A stretch of DNA of 64,000 nt from Brasenia schreberi. Its lineage: Eukaryota > Streptophyta > Magnoliopsida > Nymphaeales > Cabombaceae. A program made the translations under genes and the position numbers. The DNA lies in the NCBI GenBank assembly GCA_036023115.1, contig JAYKKT010000074.1:6769501-6833500 (forward strand), in the 5' to 3' direction. Of this stretch, positions 38,001-53,000 are shown in pieces (position 1 is the first letter of the stretch; each line of letters starts with the position of its first letter). Below the pieces are notes generated by a model. The model was not told where the DNA came from. It saw only the letters and a program-made list of their open reading frames with translations, and searched no databases.

Positions 38001-41000
38001 AGAACCACAAAAGCTTTGATCAGATATAATATGCAAACATAAGTAAATTATACTGATATCAGCATCATGGCATTGCTTGCCTAGACTTAAACGCAAACTA
38101 GCATAAGATTGAGCAATGGCTACCAGTGTTGCATCGATGATAAAACATAGCTACGACCAGTTACAATATGTTTCAACACAACTAAATGGTCATCTAGTTT
38201 TTTTTCAGCTTATGTATCAAATGATACATCATGATAGATGTGTATCATGCAATCTGTATAATATTATGTATTCGTATACATATTTGTTTCATTGCATATT
38301 TCAGTAATATTTTGTGGTTAGGCTACATAAGATGATACACGTTTATAAGCAAATACTTCTTGAATTTATTAAGAATAGTTTTAAAATTCTAAGTTGTTAT
38401 TTGTCATGGCATTTTATTTTTAAGTTTTAGATTTTCTTGAAATATACTTTTTAAAAAGTAACTTCTGGTACGTTGTTCTGCAATATGTTATATTTCCTTG
38501 AATGTTTTGGTTCTAGTTTGGCAGTTAACCATGGGATATACCTTTGTTCTCCATCAAGAAGGATTTCAGCATAATCATGAGGAAGAACAACTTGGACAGG
38601 GCAGACCCCTCAGAGCAGTGAACCAACCAAGGAATGGATTTCTCCAGATTCTTTACAAAGTTCTGAGTCAAAACTTTAATAGTCTCCTTATTGACAGAAG
38701 ATATAATAGTTTCGAGTGCCTGAAAAGAAAAGGATATAACTGAGACTTACAAAACCTAAGAAAACCTCAAGAATTTGAAGGAAAATTATTGATGGACAGA
38801 AAAGGAAGGAATGTTTAGATATTTAGAATCAGTTTTGAAGACAAAGTAAGCATTCTCTTTAAATAACAAAAAGCAAGAGAGCATCTTTAATTTAAAACCA
38901 AGAAAACATTGCCTTTCAACAACAAAAGGCAAGAAAGCATCTTCACTTGAACCCCTTATTTCAAAGAAAATGTTATTGAAGCATTCAAGATTTACCAAAC
39001 AATACCTTTGTTTCCTTAGCAGCCTCAGAAGCAGTGTTGTCGAACAGGTGCCCGTATAGTGGCCATTGCACTTCCTTAACCAACTCCAAGGCCTTCAAAT
39101 TCAACCTCCATGTCTACACAGAATGAAATACACAAAGTAATTGCAAAAGCAGCTACCAAAACCACCAGATTGAAAACTATAGTGAATACAACCAAAGCAG
39201 AAAGGAACCTTGGGAAGAACCAAAAGCAGAGGGAAGAACATTGCAGCGATTTCCTTTTGAGTGGATTGGTGCTCTTTCAGCACATTCAGCCCATGGACAA
39301 GGCAAGCAACAGCAACATCATATGCAACGGAGCTGGAACCAGTATTTCCTGAAAGACAAAAGAAACATAACACAACCTTTTACAAACACTGGCCCTTGTT
39401 CTCTCTAATGGAAACAAACCGAAAATTGAAACCCTGGGCCAAAACCCTCAATTGTATGAGAATTCATGGCATGTCACTACCATCCACATGTCTCGATAGA
39501 AGTAACTTGTGAAGAGATCAAAAGCTAGCATGTGACCTACATTTCATTTGGCATGGTAGAGAGGAATCACTTTTCTTCATCAGACATACCTCAATTTTTA
39601 GTTTATTTAATCCGATATACATACTGATATAGTTCAAAATTTAAAATATGGAAACACAAGATATGTCTATATGTTTTCGTACAATAATAGTGTGCTGTTA
39701 CATATAGTAGGAAAAAAAACTTTCCTCCACAAAGGAGCCAACCTATTTGTGGCTAATGGAGAAGAAAAGAGATGCATTACATAATCATGTTTGCTCAAAA
39801 TAAACCCATGTCCATAACCTATAGATAGATAATCATTTTCCTCTAGCCTCTTCAGACCAATGTTATGCACATCGCCCCATATATACGATACAGTGGTGTA
39901 TTGCATGTACGCCCCTTATTTATAAATGTGAATAATGCCAACCATTCACTTTGGGGGGTATGACAATAATAAGGGTTTCTTATATTTTTCCATACTCTCT
40001 TGTAACTTTCCAAATGACACTCTCTCTCTCAAAAGTAAAGGGTTATCACCAGTATTCATGTTTCAAAAGTTACAGTATCTAATTATATATATATATATGT
40101 ATGAATTTAAAGGAGCACAACAATGTCAACAGGGGAGGATGACATTGATTTTTCTATTGAAGATGGTGATCTTGAAGGAGTTGGTTGGTGATCCTGATTA
40201 CAATATGTGATTCTTCTCGAAAGTTGTAATTTTAAAGAATATTTGCTATTTGTTCAACAATGAAAGTTGTAATTATAATTTGAATTAATGTTCAATCGAT
40301 GAATGTTTACTCAAATTTTGATTTATACGAATTATTTTAATTTTCTCTATTTTTCTGATTTTTAAAACACAAACAACAACTAAGCCTTTTCCCATACTAG
40401 ACGGGGTCGGCTTTTCTGATTTTTAAAATATTTTTTAAAAAAGTTACAACACGATACCCATTACAATATGGTAATGACAACACTGCTTCAGAGACAGCTT
40501 TTGCAAGGATATGATAAGAACGCCCTTCTATGACTCTATCACCCTCAAGGAGGTGATTCAACTGGCTATTTTGCCTGATCAATAAATTTGAACAAAGGAA
40601 ACTCAGGGCAGAGACGTGTCTATTTACAGGCCACAAGAGATGGGTGTATATGTGGGAGAAATGTATGCAAAGAAAAACATTTAGCATAAATAGTGTTATC
40701 ACCAATCAAGACAACAACAATAACATAAGGGCATGGAAGGAAACATCAGAAACCCAACAAAATCAAGATACCAGTCCTTAGAACGCCCAAGCATTTTGAG
40801 ATCACACCCTGCAAAGCTTTGATAAGGCAAGTAGGATTTATAAATCTAAACAACCGATCCACAGAGAGAACAACTTGAATAACCATGAGATCATCATCCT
40901 GAAGGCTACGCAAGAGTGCCGCTTGAACGTTTATTGTGCCCTGAAACACAGCAAATGCAACCAGCAAAACATAAATGTTTTGAACACCATAATATGTAAA

Positions 41001-44000
41001 TGAGTAGTAAAAAAGCAAGTGACCAAGAAATTGTGAATCATCTCTTTGTATGTGGAGATAATGTTTTCCAACAGCAACCAGCAAAAAAAGGGTTTTTCAT
41101 TGTATTGATTTCTTTTTCTGTCGACTACTTTCCACTCCTTCAATCGTTTAGATACCAAATCATTGTATCACGCTTCAAAAGCATCTTTCTATCAACAAAC
41201 ACAAGAACTTTAGTTTGCTTCTTTATGCATAAGCAATGTTTCTACATCCCAAACGTGAACATCATATTTTACTTACGTAAGAATGCAAAGTTTACATTTT
41301 ATTTATTTCAACTACACCACTGCACAGCAAGAAAGAATGCGCCTTTGACACATAATGTTCCACAATTCAGGAGCAGTTTCTGACAAATTTTAGCAGAAAA
41401 TACTGCCTCTGCATGCTGCAATGAGAAAAGGCATATAACTTAAGGGCCAACCTTCCAACTATCATGCTTCTCCTTAACAGTTTTAGCTAGAACGGACAAA
41501 GCAGCTCGACGAACCTCAGCCTGCGATTAAATTCCAAGTAAAACATCCAAGTGATGTAACATCAAAGAGAAGCAAAAGCAGAAGAAAGGATTGTGAAAGG
41601 AAAAAATGCCAACGAAGCCTTTAACTGTATGTATGTACACACAAAAGAGACATTGAGGTAAAGAACACCACATTTCAGCAAGAAAGATTACCTTTGGATG
41701 TTCCAATGAGAACAACAATTTCAAATTAGATAACTCCAAGGGCAACTTCTGTCCATCATCAAACATCAAGCTTGAACTCTCAATAACTGCATCGCTATGT
41801 TTTGGGTGAAGATTCTGATTCTGGTAGTCAAAAGTATCATTGCACAAACCCGTTAGATGAAGAGATGGCGTGCATGCCAATGATGGACCTAGATTCATTT
41901 ATACACAAACACTCTTACACATGATGAATTATGGTTCGAGACCATCACTACTCTTGATATATATTGGGCCATTTACTATGTTTACCAGATTTCATTCACT
42001 AATTTCTGGCTCAAACTATATTAAACTCCATAGTAATCTTCAACAGTGAGAGTGAATTGTTTCTCCTCAAGGAGCATCACAAGAATAACTTTCACTACAT
42101 TTGAATTAAACTTAATCACAAAATAACGTGATGAAAAGATTCGAATGTCTAAGTACACCATTCAGCTGTTAGAATCACATAAACAAGAGCACTGCTCATC
42201 ATATGGCATTTCTATTCAAAATAATTAGTTTCCTCACAACACAATCATTGCAAATTTGAATAGACGCACACTACATATAGTATACAACACCTCCAAGTAA
42301 GACGACTACCTGAAGAAACTCACGAACAGCCTCAGTCAACTCATTTGGATACTGTGTTGCCAAAGCAAGCAATACCTTTGAAGCCCAAGAAGCTGCAGCA
42401 TTGTACATCAAGAATTAGTTCACCGAAAGGAAGAATCAGGTTAAGTTTAATCATCTAATAAGAGGAGCTACAATTAGTAGCCCTCAGATTCAATACCCAC
42501 AGTCAAAACAATTGGAAGTTAGAAGGTAGATTCATAAAGCAAAAAAAACACGGATAATGGTGTGCACATATTAGTTGATGTTCTGCAGATGCACAAGTAG
42601 AATCATTAACCTCAACAGAAGAAAAATATTACTACACTGCAGATTTCCTATATGACAGTTTTTGCTGAGAGAAATAATGTGCCAAACGTTTGTCTATATA
42701 CACTGCACTCACACACCGATCATGGGAAGCTATCCCTTATTCCTCCTGTAGGTGATCTATTCAGTTTACTACCATTACAAGTTTCATTATAACAACTTTG
42801 TAATAAAATACGCATAACAAACAACAGTAAGACTTGCAAAAGGAAATGCATACAAGAAAAGTAATGCAAAAACATAACCTGACTCGAGTGAATCTGGATT
42901 TGTAGTTTTCATTGATGACTTGGCACAAGTGGCTAGTAACTTGCATATGATATTGACAACACAATTCTTCACAGGAACGATCTCAACAACTCCAATTAAT
43001 GCATGGTAACAAGAAACATCAGAGTTACTGCAAGAAGAAAAAAGGCATAAAATTTCTATGTTCACCAAATGCTATAGGAATTTCCTAACATGATCTGACA
43101 CAAAATTAGTGAGTTGGAATGGAAAGAAACAGACCTATAATGCAATAAAGATTCCAAATAAACAGCAAGAAACTTCTCAATGTTGTACTCCTTCACCAGA
43201 TCAGCCAAAACTGGAGGGATTTCCCTTTAAAGAACAAGGAAAAAAAGTGATGGCATTGAAATTCATCAAAACTGCACATGTGAAATAAGAAAAGGAATTT
43301 TGAAAAAGTTGCAAAAGGACTGCATCTCACACATCAAATGAATCTATCAGTACTCAATCAAGGAGAATACACTTAGGTATATCTATCTAAGAAATAAAAG
43401 ACAGAAGCGTATTACTCATCTGAGAAGAAACTCACTGACTTCTACATGCTTTCTGGCATAACGCTAAGTAGAACAGACATCATAATAGAAAATTCTTATG
43501 TTAAAAGCTAGAAGAAGCAAATTATGCATAAGAAAGTTATCCACTGTAACTGCATTGCATCCACGACAACCATTACGGAAAGACGAGGACACCATTCCTT
43601 TCATGATCCATCACAAGAAGCACTTTGACTCACCACAGCTACTCTATTATCTAACGCTACAATGTAGGTCGCCATCCTGTAATCCGTATATCCTCTCTTG
43701 ATCCTGCCTCCACATGCCTATCAGTAACTCCTAATCTAATGCTATAACTTTTCATTCTCACGTCTTGATGCAACATATCAAACCATCACGAATAATTGTA
43801 CTTATTTTCAGAAACATACCACATTATTCAACTTGTTATCCTATATGCATTCATTGATTCAAAGTCATAGGAACTAGGAAGTTGATTTGTGGGAGGACAC
43901 TACCATCGACTCCAATGAGCAAGGCACACTCATAGGTCACACTTTATGCATGCCATCCATCAACCATAAGCAAACGAAGTGTCACAATTTCATTCAAGGT

Positions 44001-47000
44001 TGTGTCCAGAAAGAAAAGTTTTGTAGTGACATCAATGATGATTCACTGCCCAATAGGATTATGACATTGTTCAAGTATGTGTCATGAGTAGTAAAGCTCT
44101 TTGATGAAAGAAGTACTTTAGTGTTCACTGAACATTCCAAAAGAGACCTGCCATAAATAATGATACAAATGGATAATTAACATTTACTTTACATTCAAAC
44201 ATGGCAAATATGTACAACTTAAGTCCCAAGAGAGAACTGTAATTCTCTTTTTTTTTCAAATGCAGCAGGTCTGATGCTTCAAAAATGAGTTGGTATTTTC
44301 CTTTTCTAACATCACAATTTAAATTCCATTCGCTACATCTGTTACAAGTCCCACATGAGCAAACAAGTGACCTATACAAATGAATCTAGTATCTATCGAT
44401 AACATTATATATTATCCTTTTCAAGGAGAAAAATAAACTGATTTTAGAGATCGTCTCCTGCTAAGACCTTTGAATTTCTTTTACTTTTTATTTATAATTC
44501 TTTTATGAAACATATTTTGCAGGTAACCTTTTTGCTTTAGGGAAGCTGAAAGGTGAACAGAGGATAGCATGTTTTCGTAGAAGTGGATTACATTTGTGCA
44601 ATGAAATCTGTGTCAACAGCATGAACTCTATATTTTCTTCTGGGTTTATTAGAGGAGGAACTTCAACCGAAGATAAATATTGTAAAGCAAAGGTAAAGAT
44701 AATTAATATTTTTGCATCAAGTACTGAGCAGTCAACCATCATGATGTACAAGGAAGATCGGATCTTAAATGCAAGTATGAAAGAAAAAGTTGGTGTGGAC
44801 ATTAAGAGTGATCGTCAGATGAAGCTCCAAGATGAAGGTACGACTAATTAGATAGTGACTACATTGAAAGAGACAAAGGCAAACCTTAAAATGTTGGAAG
44901 GGAACAATAAATTAATTTTGTTCATTTGGAGTTGGATGATAATGTCACACGAGATCAAGCACATTGATGGCCAAGAACCATTGTAGCGGATCCCACTTAG
45001 TGAGAGAAAGGCTTTGGTGCTTCTGAAGCAGAAGAGGAACTTCACTTACCAACATCCAGTACTGAAATTGTTCAATTCTGATATTCTTTTGTTTGCTATA
45101 ACTGGGTAAGCTAGACATAGCAGGGGTGAAACTCTCCCATATTTTGCATATAAATGGAGATTCATTTCCCATGTAAATAACATTCATCTCTAATGAGGGG
45201 TTAGATATCCAGTCTTTTTTAAGGCGCTTGTTTAATATTTAGTGTACCAAATGTAGAAAATTAACCCACATACCTGGAAAATCATTAACACATTCATCAA
45301 TGGACGAGATCTTTGAAGCAAGGAGTCAGCGCCTCCATGGCAGCCGCAACCTCTCTCTTTTTATTCTTTTTCTTAAAACACCAAGTACACTTAGGGTATT
45401 ATTTATACAAGATTTTAACTTAAAAGACTAAACTGCCCAGTGACACTAATTATACTTGTCTCCCAATGGATCAGATTCTGATCCATTGAGATCCATACGA
45501 CCCACTTACATAATTCTAACTACAGAAACATAAAAATAATGCAGAAACATAAATATTAATTCAATCTTAACACGCCCCTTGAAGTTGGGTCTTAAAGGCT
45601 TGAAACACCCAACTTCTCGAGAGCTTTTTTAACCCATTGGCTGCAACTAATTTTGTAAAAATATATGCCAATTGATCTTCAAAATGAACATGAATAATAT
45701 TGAAAATTCCTTATGAAACTTTCTCTCTAATAAAGTGACAGTCAACTTCAATATGCTTGGTCCTCCCATGAAAAACTGGATTAGAAGCCATTTGTAGAGT
45801 TGTTTTACTATCAGTGAAAAATAAATTGGAATGATCATCCTCAGGCCAATTTCTTCCAATAGTGATCAAATTTATAAACCTTCACACATGTCGAGAGCAA
45901 TTGTACAATATTCTGCCTCTACACTTGATCTAACCACTACAGATTGCCTCTTACTCTTCCAAGACACCATATTGCCTCCTAGACAAACTATATAACCTGA
46001 GGTAGACTTTATATCAACTTTGGAGCTAGCCCAATTGGTATCTGAATAGATTTCTAGATCAACTGATGAATGTGGGGCATATGATAAACCATAAGTGATT
46101 GATGACTTCAAGTATTTGAAGATGTGAAATACGATACACAAATGGTGCTTAGATGGGGAATGCATCCATCTCCTTACATAGCCGACTGGCAAAATTGATG
46201 TCAGGTCTTGTAATCGTGACATATATGAGTTTTCCCACCAATCTCTGATATCTACCAACATCTTTATATGGTTCAACTGACTCATCTTTATCTTCTTTTG
46301 GAATTTCAATAGGAGTAGAACATATCCGACAATCCTTCATTTTTGTTTGTTTTAGTAAGTATAGAATATATTTTCTTTGACTTAAAAATAAACAATCTTT
46401 ACAGTGTACTCTGTATAAATTCAATCCCCAAGAAATAATGTAGTATGCCCAAATCCTTTAAATCAAATAATGCATGTAGTTGTCCTTTTACAATAGCAAT
46501 GCCTTCTATATCGTCACCTGTGATGATGATGTCATCTACATATACCAATAATTTAATGATTTTTTTGCCTTGTTGATAAATAGTGTATGATCACTAACAC
46601 ACTGTTTGAAACCCAAACTCATAATATCATTACTAAACTTTTGAAACCATGCTCTTTGTGATTGTTTCAAACCATAAACTGATTTCTTTACTTTGCATAC
46701 TTTGTTTGATTTCTGCCCTTCATCATACCTAGGTGGTAGGTCCATGTAAATATCTTCCATAAGGTCTCCTTGAAGAAAGGCATTCTTCGCATCCAACTGC
46801 CATAAGTCACATCCTCGATCGACAGCTACACTTAGAATAATCCTAATAGTATTCATTTTTGCCATTGACTATAACCTTTAGCTATTAATTTGGCTTTATA
46901 CCTTTCTATATTTCCATCAGCCATGTACTTCACTGAATACACCCATTTGCAACCCATTGTTTTCCTTTCTGGTGGTAAATCGAATAGTTCCCAGATCTTG

Positions 47001-50000
47001 TTTATCACTAATGCTGTAATTTCTTCTTTCATGATTGCCTTCCACTCTTAATGTTGCTATATCTCTTTGAATGTCTTGAGAATATAAGTATTATCTGCAT
47101 TCACCACAAACACCTGATACTCTTTGGGATAATTAGTGTATGAGACCATCTTCTATAGTGAATATTTTGCATTTTCATGTTTTTCTTTTTAAAGTGCAAT
47201 AGGTAACTCATCAAGATCACTAGCAGAATTTTGAGAAGTTACGAGAGTAGGAATCAGATCTGATTCAGGGTGAGGATTCTGATTTAGGGTAGCATTCTGA
47301 TGCGGGAGGAACTAGGAAGGTCTTCCTTTCACCTCTAGTATAAACATACCATTTGTTTTCTTGAAAAGATTGCATCTCCTCTTCTTCTCTTCCAAGTTTT
47401 GGTTGATCTTCAATTGGTGAAAGAGGGATCACAGTAGGTGAATGAATATCTAATGATTGAACTTCTTGCTTGTCATAAAAAGGTGTATCTTCATGCAATG
47501 TAACATCCATTGTAACATATGATCTTTTTCATGGTCATAACATTTATACCATTTTGAGTAGAGAAATATCGTAAGAAGATACATTTAACAACCCTAGCAT
47601 CTAATTTATCTCTCAAGCCACTGTGTATATGAATAAAACAAGTACACCCAAACACTTTTGGTGGTAGATGAAACTGTTTGTGGGGAGGACATAAGGATTG
47701 AAATAGAGTATTATCATTTAGAACCCTGCTAGACATACAGTTTATGAGAAAAACTGTTGTTAAAACTACTTCTCTCCAATAGAATTTTGGAACATAATAA
47801 TCAATCAAAAGTGTTTTAGCCACCTCTAGAATGTGTCTATTTTTCTTTCAGAAACACCATTTTGCTCTGGAGAATAGGAACATTCTATGGTCTAAAAAAT
47901 ATGAATGTAGTGATTAAGACATAAATTCTCCTCCATTATCACTCTTAAATGTTTTAATGGTGCAATGAAATTGAGTACGCACAAACTGATAATATACGAG
48001 AAGAATATTCCTCACCTCCTCCTTAATTTTCATGAGATATATCATGATAAATCTAGTACAATCATCAATAAATGAAATAAAGTATCTATAACCATGTAGA
48101 GAAGTAATAAAACATGGGCCCCAAACATCAGATGCCTTCTGTCAAGTTTCACAGTTCAATTGTAAGTCATTATATTTTAGATAAAGGTAAATATCTTAAT
48201 CTCTGGTACCATAAAGGTAGTTCTCTTTTTTTTACTTTTTTGTGATGACTGTTGACTGCATAGTTGTTCATTTAGCTTCCTCATAGATATAGAGACATCA
48301 TCTAATGCTATCCTGACCAAAGAACATCTCCGTCCTCAGTTCCTGAAAGAATCATTCAATAGAATCAAAGATTACATGACATTTTAGATCTTATGTCATG
48401 GCAAAAACTGACAATAAATTGACTGAAATGTTTGGAACATATAAGACATTTTCCAATATTTCAAAAGGTGTAACGATACTTCCTTTTCCAATGATGGGAG
48501 TATGTGATCCATCGACCTAATATTAATGTTTCCTTGAGTCAATTGATAATCATCAAAGAAATCTCGTCTACCAACCATATCATCTGTAGCAACAGAATCA
48601 ATGACCCATATCCTGAAATGAGAAATGATTACATTACCCTTAGCCAACCATGAATGAGAATGGATATGCCATAATCACTGGAGAATCAACGTTAGAGGAT
48701 GTGGATATCATGGATACAGTCTGTGAATCAACCAGACGAGCCTTAAGCATCTCAATCTCTTTCTTCGTGTCGGCCAAAGAATTTGCACCGCTTTCAGTAT
48801 TTTGTTTTTCACTTTCATCATTGTTGAAGTGAGCTTTATTAGGCCTATTGTGATAATAAGTAGGTATGTCTACCAATTCTCAGTATGTTGTGATTTTCCA
48901 CAATGAGAACAAGTCAATTTATCTCTTTCTTCAGAAGTAAATAGTGATCTACCTCTCCCATGTCCATATCCTTCATATCCTCATCTACCACGAGAGAATA
49001 AGGAGTTAAAAGAATTCATGTCTACAAAAGCAGTGGTCTCTAAATTAATCTTGGTTTCTTTCTCGGGGTGTTTCCTATCTTCTTTCCGTAGTAAAAGAGA
49101 ATATACTATGCTTAAGGAGGGAAGTTCTTCTCTACTAAGGATGTTATTTTTCACAGCCTCGTATTCAAGTGAGATGCCCCACAAAAGATCAAACACTTTT
49201 CACTCTTCAAATTCCTCATTGTGCTCTTACATGCAACTTTGACATTTTGTCTTAGAATAAAGTTGTAATTGCTCTCATAAACCTCTAAGTTATGCATAAT
49301 ACTCACTTATGGATCTACCTCCTTGTCTATACTTATGAATCCTCTCAATGATATCGTATTTCTTTGATGTATTTTTTCTCTGAGCATAGGCCTCCTAAAC
49401 CAACAACCAAATGTCTTTTGTTGATTCTAGAAACATGAACGTGCTTCCAATCAAAGGTATCATCGATTGTATAAGTCAAGCACTAACCAATGCATTTTCT
49501 CTGTGCCATTGAGAATAAAGAGAATGAGTTGTAGGTAGTTGGGGAATGTCTCCAATTAAGTAATCCCAATGCTCCCTTGTCATCACAGCTAGTTGAGTGG
49601 ATTTGGCTCAGTGAAGGTAGTTCTTGCCATCTAACTTAAGGTTTGTGATTTGAAACACCTCACCCTTGTCTGAGTAATATTGTCACATTCATCTCTCATC
49701 TTGCCCTTATCCGTCATGATCAGATTTATCCTTTTCTCTAGGGTTGATCGTAACCTCTGTTTTCCTGGTTTCTAGAACAAGGGACGATGCTGGAAATCGT
49801 TCAATAGATTGACCTACTCAAAATCAAACAACACAAATTTGTGCCAAAAAACCTCTTTTTTGATGCCTTAGATGATTTTAAGCTTGAATCTTTCTCAAAC
49901 ACGCTAATCCACGTGATTAGGCTTTGATACACATACTTGAAAAATCATTAACACATTCATCAATGGACGAGATCTTTGAAGCAAGGAGTCGGTGCCTCCA

Positions 50001-53000
50001 TGGCAGCCGTAGCCTCTCCCTCTTTATTCCTTTTCTTAAAACACTAAGTACACTTAGGGCATTATTTAGACAGGATTTTAACTTGAAAGGCTAAACTACC
50101 CTTGATTAGTGACACTAATTATACTCGGCTCCCAATGGATCAAATTCTGATCCATTGGGATCCATACAAATTCCATTGGTATTTTGGTGTCCGCTTATTT
50201 TTAGCAACTTTTGGCATATTTGTCTCCATCTTCGTATGGTTTCTGTCGACATCGTGCATGTGCTGAATGGGTACAGCCCTTCATATAAGGCTTCTTCAAT
50301 AAATTTATATTTGGGGACTCTTGGCATCTCCTCTATTTTTCGCATGCAGCATCCTATCATGGCTTGTTAAGAACTTCATCATCTTTTTATGGGATGGCCC
50401 CATTGGCGAAATTATGACACTCATATCAATGAAATATAACCTTGGAAGACACTCCAATTGCAGAGCCCCATCCTTGGAAGATTTCAGCGTTTCACAAAAG
50501 CATATCCAAATCATTGAAAAATTCCATGTTGCACCCAAACAAACTTAAAGTTGTAGAAAATATAAGAACAACAACAACTAAGCCTTTTCCCATACTAAAC
50601 GGGGTCGGCTACATGGATTCCCTATCATGTGTCATTTTAGCATTTAACTCACAATAAGCTAGATCAGCTACATCATTCTTTATTGTTTCTTTCCAACACT
50701 TTTGTGGTCGTCCTCTACTACTTTCAAAATCTAGTTTTCCACACCTTCTTCCAGGTGCTTCCTTTGATCTTCTTTTTATATGTTCAAACCATCTTAAACG
50801 ATATTCTCTCATTTTATCCTCTATTGGTGCCACTCCTAATTTGTTTATAATAACCTCATTATGTATACGGTCTTTCCTTCTATGATGACTCATCCATCTC
50901 AACATCTTCATTTCTATCACAGACATCTTTTGTACATGTTGATGATTAACTGCCCAACACTCACAACCATAAAACATGGCAGGTTTAATTGCTGCTCTAT
51001 AATATTTACCTTTTAACTTTAATGGTATCTTCTTATCACAAAGAATACTTGATGCTCCTCTCCATTTTAACCAACCTGCATTAATTCTAAATCGTCTTGT
51101 AGAAAATACAAGAAACCGGTCCTAAATGCCTGGTCATTGTCAAACACAAAAGAAAGTATAATATTCTAAATCATCTCAAGATTGTAGGATCTGAAACTCT
51201 TGTCCTTCATTATGTTACCATATTCATTTTGTAACGACTGAAAACAAGAGGTATGTTTTGACTAGCTTCCAGGACATGGTAAGCAAAGTAACACATAGTA
51301 ATGAATGCTTAAGTAAATTTCTGATTGAAACAGAATTTCAAGAGAAGAAACTTCAGCTGTTTTGAAAAGGCGTGCATAAAAAGAGGCAATAAGCACCTGA
51401 TTTCCTTGAGAACTTTTACACACTTCCAAGGCAGCATTTTGACAGATTGCGTCTGAAATAGCATATAATGCAACGTTAGTTCCAACTATCATAACATCAT
51501 AACGTAAAAAATGAAACTCACAAGTTCCCAACAACTATCATAACATCAAAACGTAAAAAATGAAACTCCCAAGTTCCCAACAACATGTATATAACCACCA
51601 CCATCAAATCAAGCAGAATTGGCATGCATAGTTCTAATACTGTGTCACAAAAACAGTGGCATAAAACGATGAGAGGAAAACCAGTAATTAACCAAATTAT
51701 GATAACACAGAGAGAGAGAGAGAGAGATGATATATAATATATATAAATATTATAAATACGCATGTATGTATGTATGTATGTATGTATAAATACGCATGTA
51801 TATATACGCATGTATAAATATACATAGTACAGGCTTATATATATACGCATGTATGTATGTATGTATAAATACGCATGTATGTATGTATGTATATGTGCAG
51901 TGAGAGAGAGAGAGAGGGGGAGAGAGAGAAAGCACAAGCACAAAAGAGTATGAGTCTTCATTGCATTAGTTCTGTTTAAGACGAGAAGCATCTCCACAGC
52001 ATGGACTTTTAAGCTATACATGTTTCCCACAATGTAATGGCCAGCATCATGATGCCAAAAATGAATGAATAAATCACCTCATAAGTTTTCCCAGAGCAGA
52101 CAAAAATACATTAAACAACCAGTTACATATACCAACAGAAAGTCTTTGATCATTTATGTATATACATACATAAGTCAGGTTACTTTACCTGAACAAGATT
52201 CACAATACCCATATTACGCACATAAGTCAGGTTACCTTACCTGAACAAGATTCACAATACCCATAAGCAACATGTGAAGCCAAGATATATCACCAAGTTC
52301 TCCACCTTCTTGCTGCGCTATCTTTGCAAGTGTAACAATCAAATCCTGCACAAGAGCATGTGCCAGTGCTGCCCGACTTGCTATTACACCCACCATCATC
52401 ATTGCACCAGCCTATTAAAAAAACATTGTGTTTATTTGAGACTGATAGTCCAAGTATGAAGTTTCCAAGGTAATCCGATTAAGAAGAAAATAGAATTATG
52501 AGTTGTATCAGAAGATTCAGAACAAAATATCTCCAAATTCTCCTATAATGTTTGGATATTTGGTGTCAAGGCCGTGCATGAAAGGATCAATCTGCATCAG
52601 ATATTGCTAGCTTTATCCAATGGCACCAAAGAAATCAACTGAAGTAGCAAATGCGCAAGATTGATTTATAGAGAACAGACCTAACAGAAATAGAGGAACT
52701 TCATATTTTTCAGAACTGAACTGTTTTCCCTTTAGCAAGCTGAGACCAGACAGATGCCAAACCTTGAAAGCTGTTGAGCCTGCCCCCCTAACCAAGGGGG
52801 GTAGTGCCATATAACAATATTTGTTCCACACATAAGTACACAGTTTTTCCTATTATACAAGTTTATAATGAGAAAGCAGGATAAGTCGTTGCTAGCGCAT
52901 CTCCACACCTCAGAATCTCAATGCACATGAACTAGTAGACAAGTCCTCCTGGTATGATATCTACAGAGCTTCAAATTAATAATAAGTATCTTAAGGAATC

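Larger units (their letters stand above)
45268..50170 (-). mobile_element. Ty1/Copia retrotransposon, degenerate
   Basis: Minus-strand remnants in Copia order: gag (49196-48981), a zinc-knuckle-like [12 protein letters not shown] whose last Cys position reads Trp (about 48880-48920), integrase (47823-47491, [15 protein letters not shown]), reverse transcriptase (about 47000-46510 with [18 protein letters not shown] and, after a frameshift, LLVYVDD) and RNase H (46309-45872, [13 protein letters not shown]). Many frameshifts and stops. The direct repeats 45268-45499 and 49930-50168 are LTR copies. The low-coordinate LTR seems to extend to 45572 (TGTTAAG next to an AAGGGGCG purine tract), while the high-coordinate one lacks that part. 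A primer-binding-site-like TATCAAAGCC adjoins it at about 49919-49930. Sense orientation in UTP10 intron 7. Confidence 0.9.

Noticed and set aside
51518..52030. 170-codon minus-strand open frame
   Set aside because: Made of TATG/GA microsatellite translation ([11 protein letters not shown]...) inside UTP10 intron 6.
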